A DNA stretch of 64,000 nt from Diprion similis (taxonomy: Eukaryota; Arthropoda; Insecta; Hymenoptera; Diprionidae), in assembly GCF_021155765.1 (NCBI RefSeq), contig NC_060114.1, positions 8,067,001 through 8,131,000 of the forward strand, given 5' to 3'. Shown one piece after another: positions 61,821 through 64,000 of this stretch. Below the pieces are notes generated by a model. That model was given only the letters and a program-made list of their open reading frames with translations. It ran no database searches and had not been told where the DNA came from. Made by a program: the position numbers and the translations under genes. Position 1 is the first letter of the stretch. The number at the start of each line of letters is the position of its first letter.

Positions 61821-62766
61821 CTACGTCAACAATTTGAAGAACATCAGGGCAAGAGATATGTTGATGAAAAGTACCAGCATCACCAACTGTTGACGAGAAA
61901 ACCAATCCTGAAAAAAAATATCAGGGTTTAAATCCCAACAATAACAATGATAAATAACGAGCTAACAATGGAAGAGATAAAAAGGTAAACACAATTGAAA
62001 ATTGAGGATCAACCATAAAAATCAATGCAATTAATATTGTTCAAGATTGTTCGAGTCTTCATTTCGAATTATGAGTTGAAAAAAAATATGGATTAGCGTT
62101 CTGATTTTTTTCAAATATGAAATTATTTGTTTCTGAAATGTCGTGTGAGTTACTGTGTGGGTTATAAAATTATTTCAACAATTCTCGAGAAAATACTTGA
62201 CGATTTTACCTTTCCTCTTCTTCGAAGAAGTAGAAAATGAACAAAAATGAAGAGGTAAATAAATGGAAATGAAAAACAACACAGAATGTATAGAAATTCG
62301 ACACGAACAAAACGAAATGTGAGTGACCGTCAGTCAATTCGAGGCCAAATTATGCAATAAATCATAATTATCGTAGGTTATATGTAGATTTACAGATAGT
62401 TTATTTGAAAAATATTTTTTTTTTTATATCATTTACGCACTTTAACCTGGGGGCTGACGAGGTAAAGTAAGGGGTTGGCCCTGAGCCTCTCGCCCTCGTC
62501 AATCTGTCTCCTGATTTCTTCGCGACGCGCGCTGCTGAGGACGCTCACTTCTTCCCGTGACAGAGGCGAGCTTGCGGTGAGTTGAATTGGCTGGGCAACG
62601 TCTGGTAGTGATTTCTTACGTTGCAGAGGCATTGCGGTTACCGGCATCGCCTATGAAAGTGATTTTAAAGTTTTGTTTTTCTCCTTCAAATTTTCAAATT
62701 CGAGTAACGGTCGCTCACGTTATATAACTCAAACGCAGCAGGGATGAAGAATTGAATATCTTGCAT
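61821..62766 (-). CDS. Small protein with C-terminal membrane anchor, family not recognised
   Basis: Coding exons are 62766-62719, 62650-62441 and 61907-61821: 345 nt, 114 residues plus TAG, both introns in phase 0 (donors GTGAGC and GTGCGT, acceptors CATAG and TTTCAG). The protein starts MQDIQFFIPAAFELYN, then AMPVTAMPLQRKKSLPDV. A charged helical stretch (SREEVSVLSSARREEIRRQI) follows, then LRANPLLYLVSPQVKDWFSR. It ends with one hydrophobic helix, about residues 95-110 (LVMLVLFINISLALMFF), and the tail KLLT. There is no N-terminal signal peptide, so the shape is that of a tail-anchored protein facing the cytosol in the ER or outer mitochondrial membrane. An in-frame TAA precedes the ATG, and a TATA-like box lies upstream. 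The dense, unbroken last 50 residues suggest a conserved family, but I cannot name it or give a function. The 68-bp first intron has a weak pyrimidine tract; if it is not used, translation could start at M62647. Confidence 0.75.
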
Positions 62767-62837
62767 AAAAGTAGACGAAATCTCATCAACGTGTCGTTAA
62801 CAGCCTTCAAAGTGGATCGAATTTGAAATTCCGCTGT

Positions 62838-62846
62838 TATTTATAA
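62838..62846 (-). promoter_or_regulatory. TATA-like box of the small tail-anchored protein gene
   Basis: TTATAAATA on the minus strand lies 72-80 bp upstream of the ATG at 62766. This would place transcription start near 62810 with a 5' untranslated region of about 45 nt. A GC-rich patch (about 62870-62905, with GGCGCGCGCC) lies just upstream. No initiator motif is clear. Confidence 0.4.
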
Positions 62847-62905
62847 CTCCAACTGTCACTCTGACGCCAGACGCTACCGCCAGTTGGCGCGCGCCTCGCC
62901 TCGTG

Positions 62906-64000
62906 CAACATCGTTTAAATAGATCCCATTTGAAAAGCGTTATATCCTAGATGTTCGGTCTTTTTTTTCAACAAAACTTCACTGCAGTTCGTTGTATTAA
63001 ATTGAATCACCAATAATTCGGACCATAAAAAATATACATTTTATGTAAGGTACCGAAGAGCAATAAGGCATAGAGTATGATAAGGTCTAATATAAGTATA
63101 AATTCATGAATGTTTACAATTCGAATGCATTTAGAAAATTATTTATAATCGTTTTATGGTTTTCCGAAAAGATGAAAAATCTTAGGCCGTAATAAACAAC
63201 CCAGGGCTTATTAGGCTACATAGCACCATTATTTTGTTTATGTTACATGAAGACAAAGAAGCAACCCTAGCTAACTTCATGAGACAATTATTTTTGAATA
63301 AAAATTATATAAAGCGATTCAAAATAAGGTAGGTCTTATTACCCTCCAGTACCATATAATCGATTTCGAAGTTACAGGAAAAAAAATAATCGAATTTGAT
63401 GGGATAACATTGCGAATATTTGTTTGGACTGAATTTCATTCATTCAGAATTTCAAATTAAACATCCTGCTGTGCTTGAACATGATCTGAATATGACATAA
63501 TATACATATATGCGGTACACATATAGAGAGATAATTATATGTAAAATAGTTTCATGTGAGAAAAGGGTGGGGTAAGTTTTGAGGTTAAGAAAATATGCAC
63601 GATATTGTTCTATAGTTGGAAGGATGCCACGAATGAGCTTGATATATTGAAGAAAGAAGAAGTGGAGCTGTGGGAGTTTAGTTAAACAACTATCCGCGTT
63701 CCGACGATTTACGTATTGTATTGTATACAAGTGTGCACGGATTATATGGATAGAAATTGAAAGGCAAGGTTTTGGATCTTCGACGCAAATTTCTTTTTCC
63801 AGTTTCTTCTTCTTTCTAATAATGTGTGTATATATTTACTAAACATGCCCATGCGCTTATTATTGTGACAACACACAAACTACATATATATGTTTTATAA
63901 AGTACCTATTTACATAATATGTCAACAAGCATCGGAATTTGCGGTGCATAACGCCCAATATGCAACACCATCGGAATGCACATTATGCAATATAGTGACA
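62906..64000. other. Non-coding right end of the window
   Basis: I see no coding exon or identifiable repeat here; the sequence is AT-rich. Confidence 0.45.

Overview
The window is animal nuclear DNA, most likely from an insect. The evidence is spliced genes with GT/AG introns, five genes with animal-type domain structure, AT-rich non-coding DNA full of microsatellites, and a long satellite array. The species cannot be fixed by reading. The insect call rests on the TRIM45-like, Atg17/FIP200 and COP9 subunit 8 proteins; a hymenopteran is possible but unproven.

Layout. (1) 64-1613, minus: COP9 signalosome subunit 8, four exons, with a perfect NRF1-type palindrome upstream. (2) About 2.6-20.96 kb: a tandem satellite with a 312-bp monomer. 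About 54 good copies lie between 3.78 and 20.49 kb, with worn copies at both ends and visible higher-order structure: a 6-monomer unit, a 9-monomer unit of 2806 bp duplicated almost perfectly, and 623/624-bp dimers. (3) 20.96-23.08 kb: non-coding DNA with one MITE-like inverted repeat. (4) 23076-27394, minus: a TRIM45-like RING/double B-box protein, eight coding exons, which lacks the filamin repeat of vertebrate TRIM45. (5) 28847-29876, plus: UQCRB, the 14-kDa subunit of respiratory complex III, four exons, head-to-head with the TRIM45-like gene. (6) 34028-47833, minus: RB1CC1/FIP200 (fly Atg17), the autophagy-initiation scaffold, ten coding exons and 1677 residues. (7) 47.8-61.8 kb: a 14-kb block with no coding exon I can support. 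(8) 61821-62766, minus: a small three-exon gene for a 114-residue protein with a C-terminal membrane anchor, not recognised by name.

The genes form no common pathway; they are a normal mixed animal neighbourhood of protein turnover, respiration and autophagy functions. All exon joins were worked out by hand from splice sites, reading phase and remembered family sequence, and every reading frame closes. The most notable items are the internal history of the satellite, a fixed-spacing motif pair (GCRATATGGYG, then ATCAGCTGAT) found three times in introns, the small tail-anchored protein gene, and the missing filamin repeat.
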